A DNA stretch of 64,000 nucleotides, taken from NCBI GenBank assembly GCA_033239005.1, contig BSQZ01000102.1, forward strand, positions 912,001-976,000, written 5' to 3'. The notes beneath the pieces were generated by a model. It worked only from the letters and a program-made list of their open reading frames with translations. It was not told the origin of the DNA and did not search any database. The DNA comes from Lamellibrachia satsuma. Lineage: Eukaryota; Annelida; Polychaeta; Sabellida; Siboglinidae. This document shows, piece by piece, positions 12,208-38,141 of this stretch (position 1 is its first letter; each line of letters opens with the position of its first letter). The translations under genes were made by a program, and so were the position numbers.

Positions 12208-13080
12208 ATGTCGTCGGAAGGTCTACCCGGAAGACTTGCCCAATGCCAGCGTCATCGTCGTTTACCACAACGTGGCTTGGAGTCCGATTCTGCGCACTGT
12301 CCACAGCATGGTCAACAGCAATCCGCCATAGCATCTACACGAGGTCACCCTGTTGGACGGCCCCAGCACCAGACGTGAGCCTTACATTCCCAGGTTAATT
12401 ATATTGAACAAAATAAGCATCAGAGATTAAGATTTCACCATCATCCCTTGACCAAGATGGTCGTGTGGTGCCATTTCCACACATTCTTTGCCTGCATTGC
12501 CTGTCTTTTTTGTCCGTAGTTGGGTCGGTAAGCTTTACTTGGTCCATTCCTGTATTTTTTTCAGCGAGTTTTTCCTTTGGCTGCCCCGTCTTCACTTGCC
12601 CTCCAGGGTGCCTTGCAGGTTATTTTTTATAACTGGTGTTTGTGCTAAACCAGGAGAGCTTTCGTCGTCTCAACAAGGGCTATCAATTGCTTTCTAGCAA
12701 GACAATCATTAAGATTTCGCATCAGAACAAATGTCAGATATATTCGAACCGCTATAACACACTTAAACGCATACACGCGTGCATATGTAGAGAGAGAGGG
12801 GAGGGGGGAGCGGAGAATGAGGGAACATAAGGAGAGGGAAGTGCTTGCAAGCTACCTACTGTAAAAAAAATCAAAATCCAACGTTCTTCCCTATCTTCTT
12901 AGCCAATTTTGCGGATCCGCTCCACCAGTATGTCCGGGACACGTGACCGGACGGCATAGTGAAGATCGTCCGCACCCCGAAACGTCTTGGCCTCATCAAC
13001 GCGCGCCTAGCGGGAGCCGAGGCGGCCACGGGTGACGTTATTATGTTCTTGGACGCCCACTGCGAGATGTCAAACGGTTG
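12208..13080 (+). pseudogene. GalNAc-transferase catalytic exons, unit 1 (two in-frame stops)
   Basis: Exon 12,208-12,374 encodes [20 protein letters not shown] ... [11 protein letters not shown], then TAG (12,329-12,331), then HLHEVTLLDGPSTR. It is clearly the start of the family's GT-A domain. Exon 12,903-13,080 encodes FADPLHQYVRDT, then TGA (12,944-12,946), then [17 protein letters not shown] and [12 protein letters not shown], the metal-binding DxH region. Splice sites and phases (2, then 1) fit the family. Besides the stops, conserved positions are altered: FHNEAW is YHNVAW, and the VDD of the donor site is LDG. The remaining catalytic and lectin exons are absent downstream. Best read as a truncated pseudogene; read-through or unassigned exons cannot be excluded. 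Confidence 0.8.
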
Positions 13081-14397
13081 GTTAGTTTCTAGGCATCAAA
13101 CATTTACGTTACTTAGTGGTAACTTTACACTGAAGTATTTATCGGAACATATGAGTTCCTTATATAACAACGCAACGGCATATTATGGAGGAATATCCAC
13201 GGGAGAGATACATTTCTTCTGGGGAAAGATAACATAGGCAATATCTCCCCCACCAAGTAGATATACTGTGACACCGGGTTTTGGTAGAATAATTAAATGG
13301 TGCAATCACCTACAAATCAAGCTGACTACATTATAGCTGGCATGTTTCACATATGTACACACGTACATACGTACACACATACGTACACACATACATAGTT
13401 CCAAACAGGTTGCAAGAATATTTGCTTTTTCCCCATCATCTGTTGAAGTGTTGGATTTGTTTGATTGTTTGTTTTTTGTTTGATTAGCTACATTTCTTTC
13501 AAACTCCTTTCTAAGTTTTTTTGTTAAAGCTCTGACTTTGTTTCTAATTGTGCAGTACTCTAAATATTTCTTCCCATCTCTTGTTTTTTTGTATACATCA
13601 CCTTCTCCATCTGTCTAATGTCTTATCCATGGTTCAACAATGATCTTGCTGAAATCTGTTGGCATGAACATTGCTGAATCATTGTTAATATTTGCTACGC
13701 GTTTTTACAGAGCATCACGTGTGGAAACGCATACCGAGTCGGCCATCATACAAATATGACACTTTTGACTTGACTTGACTTGACTTAAATGCATAGGCCA
13801 TATTGACCCCTCGCTGTCTTCCTGAACGTTGCACCCCTCCATCTTGTTCTATTTATGGCATGCCGCTCTGCTGTCAATAGCGGGAGCCCAGTGTCGTTCC
13901 TGATATGGTCACTCGACGTCTTCAGTGGCGTGCCTCTTGTCCACTGTTCTTTGAAGCATTGTTTGTATGGATGCCTAACAGTGTTAGCTCTTGAATACGG
14001 CAAACATCCCCAAACCACCCGAGTCTTCTGTTTCTGATGACGTCTGTCAGGATGAGAGTCTAATGAATGTAATGTGTGCACCCAGAACCTGGATGGATAC
14101 ATCATTTCCGTCACAATGAAAAGTACAGTATGAATCCAGGCGAAGGTGTGTGCGACAAACGGAGCACGGAGCCTGGATAACCGAGGCTACTATATTTGAG
14201 GCTTTGATGCGATCAAAAAAATTATTTGCCATATAAATGGCATTTTGCTATGCTGAAGCTTCGCTCTTCGCTAGAACTAAACTAACTCAACAAACGTTCT
14301 ACCAATTGAATTATTTACAAACGTGCGGTGAAATTGCCATTGACAACGTGTCGTAAATGTTCTTCCTCAAAGTTGCCTTTGTACAGCGGTGAGCAGA

Positions 14398-15225
14398 TTA
14401 ATTCTTATACAGGTCCACTGCCTTGGTTGTTCTTCTCGTCCGCAGCTCGCGATCAACAACACTGGTCTGTTCCGTTTCTTATACAGGTCCACTGCCTTGC
14501 TTGTTCTTCTCGACCGCTGCTCGCGATCGACAACACTGGTCTGTTTCGTTTCGTATACAGGTCCACTGCCTTGGTTGTTCTTCTCGGTCGCTGCTCGCGA
14601 TCAACAACACTGGTCTGTTCCGTTTCTTATACAGGTCCACTGCCTTGGTTGTTCTTCTCTGCCGCTGATCGCGATCAACAACACTGGTCTGTTCCGTTTC
14701 TTATGCAGGTCCACTGCCTTGGTTGTTCTTCTCGTCCGCTGCTCGCGATCAACAACACTGGTCTGTTCCGTTTCTTATACAGGTCCACTGCCTTGGTTGT
14801 TCTTCTCGGTCGCTGCTCGCGATCAACAACACTGGTCTGTTCCGTTTCTTATACAGGTCCACTGCCTTGGTTGTTCTTCTCGTCCGCTGATCGCGATCAA
14901 CAACACTGGTCTGTTCCGTTTCTTATACAGGTCCACTGCCTTGGTTGTTCTTCTCGTCCGCTGATCGCGATCAACAACACTGGTCTGTTCCGTTTCTTAT
15001 ACAGGTCCACTGCCTTGGTTGTTCTTCTCGTCCGCTGTTCGCGATCAACAACACTAGTCTGTTCCGTTTCTTATACAGGTCCACTGCCTTGGTTGTTCTT
15101 CTCTGCCGCTGCTCGCGATCAACAACACTATTCTGTTTCGTTTCTTATACAGGTCCACTGCCTTGGTTGTTCTTCTCGTCCGCTGCTCGCCATCAACAAC
15201 ACTGGTCTGTTCCGTTTCTTGCGGT
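14398..15225. repeat. 74-bp minisatellite, about 11 copies, unit 1
   Basis: Unit runs from TTCTTATACAGGTCCACTGC through CTCGCGATCAACAACACTGG to TCTGTTCCGT. The period of 74 is not a multiple of three, yet all three forward frames stay open for long stretches, which explains the overlapping ORFs here. There is no sign of real coding. Its origin was not traced. Confidence 0.95.
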
Positions 15226-15379
15226 CTCGACGTTTCACGGTCTCTTGGTTATTCGGCCTGCTTCCATCCGCATAAAGTGACCCAACCACTAAGGAACACT
15301 TATGTTAAATGGTATTTAGCCACACTGTGGTGGACTTTCTGGCTAATCATATATACATTAATAAATCAGTCTTAACATT

Positions 15380-15860
15380 GGGGGCGCCGTAGCTCGGTGG
15401 ATAGACCACCGCGCTATCAATTGAGATGGCCGGGGTTCGAGGCTAGACCACCGCACTATTAATTGAGATGGCCGGGGCTCGAGACTAGACCACCGCGCTA
15501 TCAATTGAGATGGCCGGGGATCGAAGCTAGACCACCGCACTATCAATTGAGATGGCCGGGGATCGAGGCTAGACCACCGCACTATCAATTGAGATGGCCG
15601 GGGCTCGAGGCTAGACCACCGCACTATCAATTGAGATGGCCGGGGATCGAGGCTAGACCACCGCACTATCAATTGAGATGGCCGGGGCTCGAGGCTAGAC
15701 CACCGCACTATCAATTGAGATGGCCGGGGATCGAGGCTAGACCACCGCACTATCAATTGAGATGGCCGGGGCTCGAGGCTAGACCACCGCACTATCAATT
15801 GAGATGGCCGGGGCATCGAGGCTAGACCACCGCACTATCAATTGAGATACCACCACGCAC
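15380..15860 (+). repeat. SINE tRNA head expanded into a 42-bp minisatellite, unit 1
   Basis: The array starts with a tRNA-like head: GGGGGCGCCGTAGCTCGGTG (A-box-like TAGCTCGGTGG) and GCCGGGGTTCGAGGC (B-box-like GGTTCGAGGC). It then repeats only the 42-bp segment from GACCACCGC through ATCAATTGAGATGGCCGGGG to the TCGAGGCTA of the B box, about 11 times. The head looks like a Pol III SINE promoter, not a functional tRNA: there is no credible 3' acceptor half. It ends in (TA)n. Confidence 0.8.
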
Positions 15861-15878
15861 TATCAATGAGATATATAT

Positions 15879-15967
<89 letters not shown>

Positions 15968-16204
15968 AGTACCTTATCTATATAAAATGTAAGCTGTGGC
16001 TGTGGTGACATGGTTAGTGGCGCCATTGGTGGGAGTTATAAGCTAAAAATGAAACATGACTTAATTTTGCAATTCCCAAAAAATGGCAAGTGATACTGAC
16101 CACGTTATTATCAATGCCCTGTTATTATCCATTATTGTTTTACACGATTTCCTAATAGTTATAGTGCCTTTTCGTTAGGCGTGATAATACGGCTTCTTGT
16201 TGAA

Positions 16205-16808
16205 AAAGTATGTGACCATACACAGCACATACATAGAGCGGCTAACTGTAACAATGGTCGTTGATTAGATAACACATACATAGAAGGGCTAACTGTAACA
16301 ATGGTCGTTGATTAGATAACACATATATCACGACTGACTTAGTGAGCGTCTTCTTCTCGAAACGTGTACTCGTCGTTCGAAACAGTGTTCCTCTAAAGCT
16401 AACCTTACTAACAATTTGTTTGCACTGAATCGATGGAATATCTGGTACATATTTATAACATAGATCTCTGGCGCAAAAGTGTCATCTGATTTTTGTGAAA
16501 ACGATATATTATAATTAAGCATAGCGACTGGCGAAGCGATGATATGCCGTCACACCTCAATCACGGAAATGTGGCCGAACAACAGTTGTTTCATCTACGC
16601 AGTGCAAACAAATTGTTAGAAAAATTGTTTTCAGTGAACAACGTGCGATTATCGACCGGTGAATTAACGTCTCGGGAAGACGACGCTCACTTTAAAAGTC
16701 GGGATGCATGTATTATTCAACCAACGACCGTTGTTACAGTTTGTCCACTCAACTATGTGACGAGATGATCACATACCTGGACGGGCATACCACAACAACG
16801 GTCGTTGA
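16205..16808. repeat. Foldback element, unit 2 copy
   Basis: Same imperfect palindrome as at 10,020-10,625, but lacking 14 bp of a short direct repeat in the left arm (GTCGTTCGAAAAT-type unit present once rather than twice). Confidence 0.75.
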
Positions 16809-18408
16809 TTGATACTCTAAGGATCTTGCCATGGCAGCAAATATGATACTATCCGTCATTCTGTGAGAAATTGGGTTTAAGAATATTTCCCTCACCAGAC
16901 GCAAAAGGGGGCCCGCAGTCTATGCACGAGATCTTCGAAAACGGGAATGTTGAAGGTATAAAAATCTGATCGTACGGTTATTATCTTAAAATCACGTATA
17001 TTTTTAGTATGTTTTTATTTATTTAATATAATCTAAGCTTTTGTTATTTATTATCCAATAATATAGGATCAGGTGTTCAGCTTTTTTGCAAATCGTTTGC
17101 TTTATCATTGCACTTACCTGTAATTTTACTATACATATGTTTATTTAATATGTATGTATGTATGTATGTATGTATTTATGTATGTATGTATGTATGTATG
17201 TATGTATGTATGTATGTATGTATGTATGTATGTATGTATACATACTAGCATTTTGTTTCCTAATTTTACCTTTTAATTTTTATTTATTTCTCTTAAAAGC
17301 ATATTTATGTTTCTTAGAAGTTTGCCGATTTTGTAATCACCCGTGAACGGGGCACTAGTCCCGGATTTGATGGTGAATAAATAAAGTATATTATTATTAT
17401 TATTATAATTTTTTATTCAAACATATTCACTGACTAAACGTGTTTTAACGAACCGCAATTTTTAAAACATAATTTTTTTTTACAAATGTCGAACTTGTCG
17501 TTTAGTAGATTCGCGAACATTTGTTGAAAATGTCCTATACTTGTGAAAAACGCTTATCGGTGTCCGGCATTCACGGGATCACTCGATGGGCATATAACGA
17601 ACACCCATAAAATTACGTTCCCCTCCGCACGGAATGTTAACACGATAAACATTCAAATTAAACAGATAGTTGTTGAGGGTAACAACGGGCAGACTGTGTA
17701 CCACACTCCCAATAGTGGCGCCACTGCATATCACTGCCACAACTTGATTATAATTTTAAAATGGCCAATTGCGCAGTGGTATAAACGAATGGTATAAACG
17801 AAGGCAACGCGGTTGTTGTTTAAGACTTGTTACGTCATTGCAACTGTGCATTGCAAATGTGCAAATTGTGTATACGTAGTTTAGTTTCAAGCAAAAACGA
17901 ACGTTATTGTATGTTTAATGCAAACACTATCCGCAGTTGCATGCAATTGAAATTAAGATATTCTTAAACAAAATTAGTAGTGTACCATATGAAATAACGA
18001 TGTGCTGAGTCTGCACATGAAATGTAAGTTAAATGGCAGTGATGAAATGGTGGGTGGCGCCACTGGTGCAGAGTTTGGCGTTGTACCTCTAAGATTTAGA
18101 AAATCTGGTTATGGTGACCTAGTAACATGGATAGTTCAGCATTCAGCCCAGACAATTTAAGTTATATTTTATATATCACAGTGGCTCCTATGAGTGCCAT
18201 CATGTCTGGTCTTAATATAAGTTTCTCTGACCCATATTACTGATATGCTTTGCCTAAGATATGATTATTATTATTTTCAGCATATGCATGCGATCTATTT
18301 AATGCAATAAGTGTACATTATACTTATAGCTATAGTTACTGTTATGCCAAATGTCAATGATGTTATGGTCATGTACGTAAATATCGTAATTATGCATTCC
18401 TCTCCTAG

Positions 18409-19281
18409 ATGTCGTCGGAAGGTCTACCCGGAAGACTTGCCCAATGCCAGCGTCATCGTCGTTTACCACAACGTGGCTTGGAGTCCGATTCTGCGCACTG
18501 TCCACAGCATGGTCAACAGCAATCCGCCATAGCATCTACACGAGGTCACCCTGCTGGACGGCCCCAGCACCAGACGTGAGCCTTACATTCCCAGGTTAAT
18601 TATATTGAACAAAATAAGCATCAGAGATTAAGATTTCACCATCATCCCTTGACCAAGATGGTCGTGTGGTGCCATTTCCACACATTCTTTGCCTGCATTG
18701 CCTGTCTTTTTTGTCCGTAGTTGGGTCGGTAAGCTTTACTTGGTCCATTCCTGTATTTTTTTCAGCGAGTTTTTCCTTTGGCTGCCCCGTCTTCACTTGC
18801 CCTCCAGGGTGCCTTGCAGGTTATTTTTTATAACTGGTGTTTGTGCTAAACCAGGAGAGCTTTCGTCGTCTCAACAAGGGCTATCAATTGCTTTCTAGCA
18901 AGACAATCATTAAGATTTCGCATCAGAACAAATGTCAGATATATTCGAACCGCTATAACACACTTAAACGCATACACGCGTGCATATGTAGAGAGAGAGG
19001 GGAGGGGGGAGCGGAGAATGAGGGAACATAAGGAGAGGGAAGTGCTTGCAAGCTACCTACTGTAAAAAAAATCAAAATCCAACGTTCTTCCCTATCTTCT
19101 TAGCCAATTTTGCGGATCCGCTCCACCAGTATGTCCGGGACACGTGACCGGACGGCATAGTGAAGATCGTCCGCACCCCGAAACGTCTTGGCCTCATCAA
19201 CGCGCGCCTAGCGGGAGCCGAGGCGGCCACGGGTGACGTTATTATGTTCTTGGACGCCCACTGCGAGATGTCAAACGGTTG
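18409..19281 (+). pseudogene. GalNAc-transferase catalytic exons, unit 2 (same two stops)
   Basis: Duplicate of the unit 1 exons at a +6201 offset: exon 18,409-18,575 with TAG at 18,530-18,532, and exon 19,104-19,281 with TGA at 19,145-19,147. The inactivating changes are shared, so they predate the block duplication. A few later substitutions separate the copies (for example CTGTTGGAC against CTGCTGGAC). Confidence 0.8.
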
Positions 19282-20591
19282 GTTAGTTTCTAGGCATCAA
19301 ACATTTACGTTACTTAGTGGTAACTTTACACTGAAGTATTTATCGGAACATATGAGTTCCTTATATAACAACGCAACGGCACATTATGGAGGAATATCCA
19401 CGGGAGAGATACATTTCCTCTGGGGAAAGATAACATAGGCAATATCTCCCCCACCAAGTAGATATACTGTGACACCGGGTTTTGGTAGAATAATTAAATG
19501 GTGCAATCACCTACCAATCAAGCTGACTACATTATAGCTGGCATGTTTCACATATGTACACACGTACATACGTACACACATACGTACACACATACATAGT
19601 TCCAAACAGGTTGGAAGAATATTTGCTTTTTCCCCATCATCTGTTGAAGTGTTGGATATGTTTGATTGTTTGTTTTTTGTTTGATTAGCTACATTTCTTT
19701 CAAACTCCTTTCTAAGTTTTTATGTTAAAGCTCTGACCTTATTTCTAATTGTGCAGTACTCTAAATATTTCTTCCCATCTCTTGTTTTTTTGTATAAATC
19801 ACCTTCTCCATCTGTCTAATGTCTTATCCATGGTTCAACAATGATCTTGCTGAAATCTGTTGGCATGAACATTGCTGAATCATTGTTAATATTTGCTACG
19901 CGTTTTTACAGAGAATCACATGTGGAAACGCATACCGAGTCGGCCATCATACAAATATGACACTTTTGACTTGACTTGACTTGACTTAAATGCATAGGCC
20001 ATATTGACCCCTCGCTGTCTTCCTGAAAGTTGCACCCCTCCATCTTGTTCTATTTATGGCATGCCGCTCTGCTGTCAACAGCGGGAGCCCAGTGTCATTC
20101 CTGATATGGTCACTCCACGTCTTCAGTGGCGTGCCTCTTGTCCACTGTCCTTTGAAGCATTGTTTGTATGCATGCCTAATGGTGTTATCTCTTGTATACG
20201 GCAAACATCACCAAACCACCCGAGTCTTCTGTTTCTGATGACGTCTGTCAGGATGAGAGTCTAATGAATGTAATGTGTGCACCCAGAACCTGGATGGATA
20301 CATCATTTCCGTCACAATGAAAAGTACAGTATGAATCCAGGCGAAGGTGTGTGCGACAAACGGAGCACGGAGCCTGGATAACCGAGGCTACTATATTTGA
20401 GGCTTTGATGCGATAAAAAAAATTATTTGCCATATAAATGGCATTTTGCTATGCTGAAGCTTCGCTAGAACTAAACTAACTCAACAAACGTTCTACCAAT
20501 TGAATTATCTACAAACGTGCGGTGAAATTGCCATTGACAACGTGTCGTAAATGTTCTTCCTCAAAGTTGCCTTTGTACAGCGGTGAGCAGA

Positions 20592-21415
20592 TTAATTCTT
20601 ATACAGGTCCACTGCCTTGGTTGTTCTTCTCGTCCGCAGCTCGCGATCAACAACACTGGTCTGTTCCGTTTCTTATACAGGTCCACTGCCTTGCTTGTTC
20701 TTCTCGACCGCTGCTCGCGATCAACAACACTGGTCTGTTCCGTTTCTTATACAGGTCCACTGCCTTGGTTGTTCTTCTCGGTCGCTGCTCGCGATCAACA
20801 ACACTGGTCTGTTCCGTTTCTTATACAGGTCCACTGCCTTGGTTGTTCTTCTCTGCCGCTGCTCGCGATCAACAACACTGGTCTGTTCCGTTTCTTATAC
20901 AGGTCCACTGCCTTGGTTGTTCTTCTCGTCCGCTGCTCGCGATCAACAACACTGGTCTGTTCCGTTTCTTATACAGGTCCACTGCCTTGGTTGTTCTTCT
21001 CGGTCGCTGCTCGCGATCAACAACACTGGTCTGTTCCGTTTCTTATACAGGTCCACTGCCTTGGTTGTTCTTCTCGTCCGCTGATCGCGATCAACAACAC
21101 TGGTCTGTTCCGTTTCTTATACAGGTCCACTGCCTTGGTTGTTCTTCTCGTCCGCTGATCGCGATCAACAACACTGGTCTGTTCCGTTTCTTATACAGGT
21201 CCACTGCCTTGGTTGTTCTTCTCGTCCGCTGATCGCGATTAACAACACTGGTCTGTTCCGTTTCTTATACAGGTCCACTGCCTTGGTTGTTCTTCTCTGC
21301 CGCTGCTCGCGATCAACAACACTATTCTGTTTCGTTTCTTATACAGGTCCACTGCCTTGGTTGTTCTTCTCGTCCGCTGCTCGCCATCAACAACACTGGT
21401 CTGTTCCGTTTCTTG
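20592..21415. repeat. 74-bp minisatellite, about 11 copies, unit 2
   Basis: Same array as in unit 1. Individual units differ slightly (GCTGCTCGCGATC against GCTGATCGCGATC, GTCC against GGTC), and the order of variants differs between the two blocks. Confidence 0.95.
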
Positions 21416-21573
21416 CGATCTCGACGTTTCACGGTCTCTTGGTTATTCGGCCTGCTTCCATCCGCATAAAGTGACCCAACCACTAAGGAACACTTATGTT
21501 AAATGGTATTTAGCCACACTGTGGTGGACTTTCTGGCTAATCATATATACATTAATAAATCAGTCTTAACATT

Positions 21574-22340
21574 GGGGGCGCCGTAGCTCGGTGGATAGAC
21601 CACCGCGCTATCAATTGAGATGGCCGGGGTTCGAGGCTAGACCACCGCACTATTAATTGAGATGGCCGGGGCTCGAGACTAGACCACCGCGCTATCAATT
21701 GAGATGGCCGGGGATCGAAGCTAGACCACCGCACTATCAATTGAGATGGCCGGGGATCGAAGCTAGACCACCGCACTATCAATTGAGATGGCCGGGGCTC
21801 GAGGCTAGACCACCACACTATCAATTGAGATGGCCGGGGATCGAGGCTAGACCACCGCACTATCAATTGAGATGGCCGGGGCTCGAGGCTAGACCACCGC
21901 ACTATCAATTGAGATGGCCGGGGATCGAGGCTAGACCACCGCACTATCAATTAAGATGGCCGGGGCTCGAGGCTAGACCGCACTATCAATTGAGATGGCC
22001 GGGGCTCGAGGCTAGACCACCGCACTATCAATTGAGATGGCCGGGGATCGAGGCTAGACCACCGCACTATCAATTGAGATGGCCGGGGCTCGAGGCTAGA
22101 CCACCGCACTATCAATTGAGATGGCCGGGGCTCGAGGCTAGACCACCACACTATCAATTGAGATGGCCGGGGCTCGAGGCTAGACCACCGCACTGTCTCG
22201 AGGCCATCTGCTGCCGTTTCGAAGCTTGGGCAATTTCGTTCACCCCACTTTGCTCCAGTTCACTCAGCTGTATAAATGAGTACCTGGCTACAAACAGTGG
22301 TGGATAAATATGAAAGAATAGTCTTTGCACAGTAATTGCA
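21574..22340 (+). mobile_element. tRNA-derived SINE with 42-bp head expansion, unit 2
   Basis: Same head and array as unit 1 (about 14 units to about 22,195). It is followed by SINE body sequence: CGTTTCGAAGCTTGGGCAAT, TTCGTTCACCCC, and CAGCTGTATAAATGAGTACC. The body's first part matches the reverse complement of the separate SINE at 51.1-51.35 kb, confirming that array and body belong to one SINE family. Confidence 0.75.
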
Positions 22341-24497
22341 GCGTTGCTGAAGTCGAGTTGGTGATGGAATGAACAGGTCTGCCAGGAGTGGAGCGTAGAG
22401 TGCTTTGAGCGGTCCTGTTGACGGGATTACCTTTACGTTTAAAGGCGAGGTCATCGTCAACAAATATGTCGTACCTTATCTAAAAGAAATCACTGTGAGT
22501 GTGGACGTGGGGTTACCAGTAGATGTTATTTTACGTGCACACAAGGCGACACAGACACGCAACGCAAGGAACTAACAAACACGATATTGTACGTATACAA
22601 TTTAATAATGTACTTCAAGTTAACAAAATACAGTATTCAGTAACATAGTTTAACTATAGTGCAAAATGACGTGACGTGAATAAGAATTTATACATATGAT
22701 ACTAATTTCTTGCAAATGTTCCAGTAAGTAATGCTTTAATCAACAACATTTCGGCTAACGTTGCGGTCGTAACATAGTGAGCGTAACATCAACGTTCAGT
22801 AAACGTATGACTATGTGGCCGCGAAAGACGTGGCAAGAATGTAGTAGTTAAGTGTATATCGACCTAACACGATACAAACATCACTTATAAAACATGCGTA
22901 CGTGCATTCACTCCCACTACCAGTTATTCATAATGATAATGTTTGTTATGTATATTTACCCTTCACATGACATCCACCATACCAATCACGTGACTGTAAC
23001 GTGACCGTTTTTAGCAAAATGTCTGCCGTTAGTACAGGCCGCCTGCTTTACGAACTTCGGCAGGCATAACTACTGAAACTGTTTTTTTATACCGTACATA
23101 ATCTATGCATCTTGTGTTAGAACGACATTTGAGTAAAATGGCTCCGGTTTGAACCGATTGGTGAGTAGCTGGGGCGATTTGAAAATGCGCACTAACTGCT
23201 CGAAACCCCAATATGAAACAATGAGATGACTGAACATCCACGTTGTGTTCCATTATTTGCAACCGTTTCGACAATGAAGAAATACGTGTGATATGCATGC
23301 ACGATCCTGTTTGAAGTCAACACGAATCGTTTACTCTATAAGACTTGAGTATACAATGGAAACGACTGGCAAAGCCGATACGTGTATTGGCGAACACATT
23401 TGTTACCCGTAATGGAAATACTGATAACCATGTGGACGTAACGAATATATGGCTATGTTTAATCAGATGTACACCCGTTGTTCGCGCCGGACACTTGTTG
23501 ACAGCGGAATGTCCAAGTCCCGTCGGCACCGCTGTTGCAGGGTTTCGTTATTACAATCGGAGTCGCCGGGTAGCCCTCTCCTTTACAAGGAAAGTGTCAT
23601 GTCGGCCATGTCGTTATTTCTGTGCTGTTTCTACATCGTCATTTCTGCTTCATGTCTGCAATTCAAAACAGTTTAGCGTAAGTGCTGGCGTATTCAGAAG
23701 CTCGTGGACAGCAGCTGCAAAGCGATGTAGCGTACGACTCTCCGCGTGCAGTTGATGCTCAGCAACATGATTTGTATATAATATGGTCACATTTTGAATT
23801 GTCGTGTTTGATATATGTTTGAATTGTCATGTATAAAATACACAATTGGGAGAATGCTTGACGTTCTGATAAGCTACGACATTTTTAAGCTATTTGTCGT
23901 TATCTGTGTCGTAATTTTCAGCCAGCCCCAACCGGACATACGATCTGTTTAATAACGCTGCGGTTATGTCGTGGTTTGTTATGCTACGTTTTGGTAAATA
24001 ACTCATCTGCGGCAATGATTGTTTTCTCCACCAATGATTTGGCATTTTTTATTCCAACACATGAAAGATCTACGAACAGGAAACGTCGTGTTAACCACGG
24101 AACAATGTTACGACATTGAAAAAATGTAATCAATCGTTTCGTGGTTTTAAATTAATAATAGTAAAACGCCATATTCACAGAGTGCTCTATGGCGTTTTAC
24201 ATCGCACTACTACTGATTAAAGTATATATTTTATAGATAAAACAAAAAATGTGAGACATGAAAATAAATAAATACAAATAAATAGATAAATAAATGTCAG
24301 ACTATATAAAAGGTTCGGTGTGAAACGTATGCAACATGGCAAAACGACTGTGCAGAAACTAAGAACTAAATTAAGAATTAAAAAGGCCCTTTCAACATTT
24401 AAAGGAGTTCGGTGTATTCTTGCTTAAATAAAATGTCCTAAGTTTTCGAATGGCAATACAACTTCGCGACGCCGGACCACGAAGCGGATACTTACTT
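22341..24497. other. Intergenic stretch with no supported gene
   Basis: Several short overlapping ORFs at 23.0-23.75 kb have no recognisable domain and are not supported. On the minus strand, AATAAA at 24,053-24,048 is a plausible polyadenylation signal for the VWA/EGF gene that ends at 24,498. Confidence 0.5.
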
Positions 24498-38131
<13,634 letters not shown>

Positions 38132-38141
38132 CTTTCACTTT

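Larger units (their letters stand above)
15987..22200 (+). repeat. Tandem segmental duplication, unit 2 (about 6.2 kb)
   Basis: Second copy of the block, very similar to unit 1 throughout. Its 42-bp array is longer (about 14 against 11 units) and continues into SINE body sequence that unit 1 lacks. Unit 1 instead runs from the array into (TA)n. Confidence 0.93.

Noticed and set aside
14328..15280. 315-codon and overlapping ORFs (and their copies at 20.5-21.5 kb)
   Set aside because: Explained by the 74-bp tandem repeat being open in three frames; no start context, domain or conservation argument for coding.
15380..15450. Functional tRNA gene
   Set aside because: Only the A- and B-box half is tRNA-like; there is no matching acceptor stem 3' strand, and the segment belongs to a SINE.
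15358..15825. Arg/Pro/Trp-rich repeat ORFs on both strands (also 21.55-22.3 kb)
   Set aside because: The 42-bp period is a multiple of three, so frames stay open; the unit derives from a SINE tRNA head, not from a protein.
23029..23755. Overlapping ORFs of 70-136 codons
   Set aside because: No recognisable motif, mutual overlap in several frames, and no splice or promoter support.
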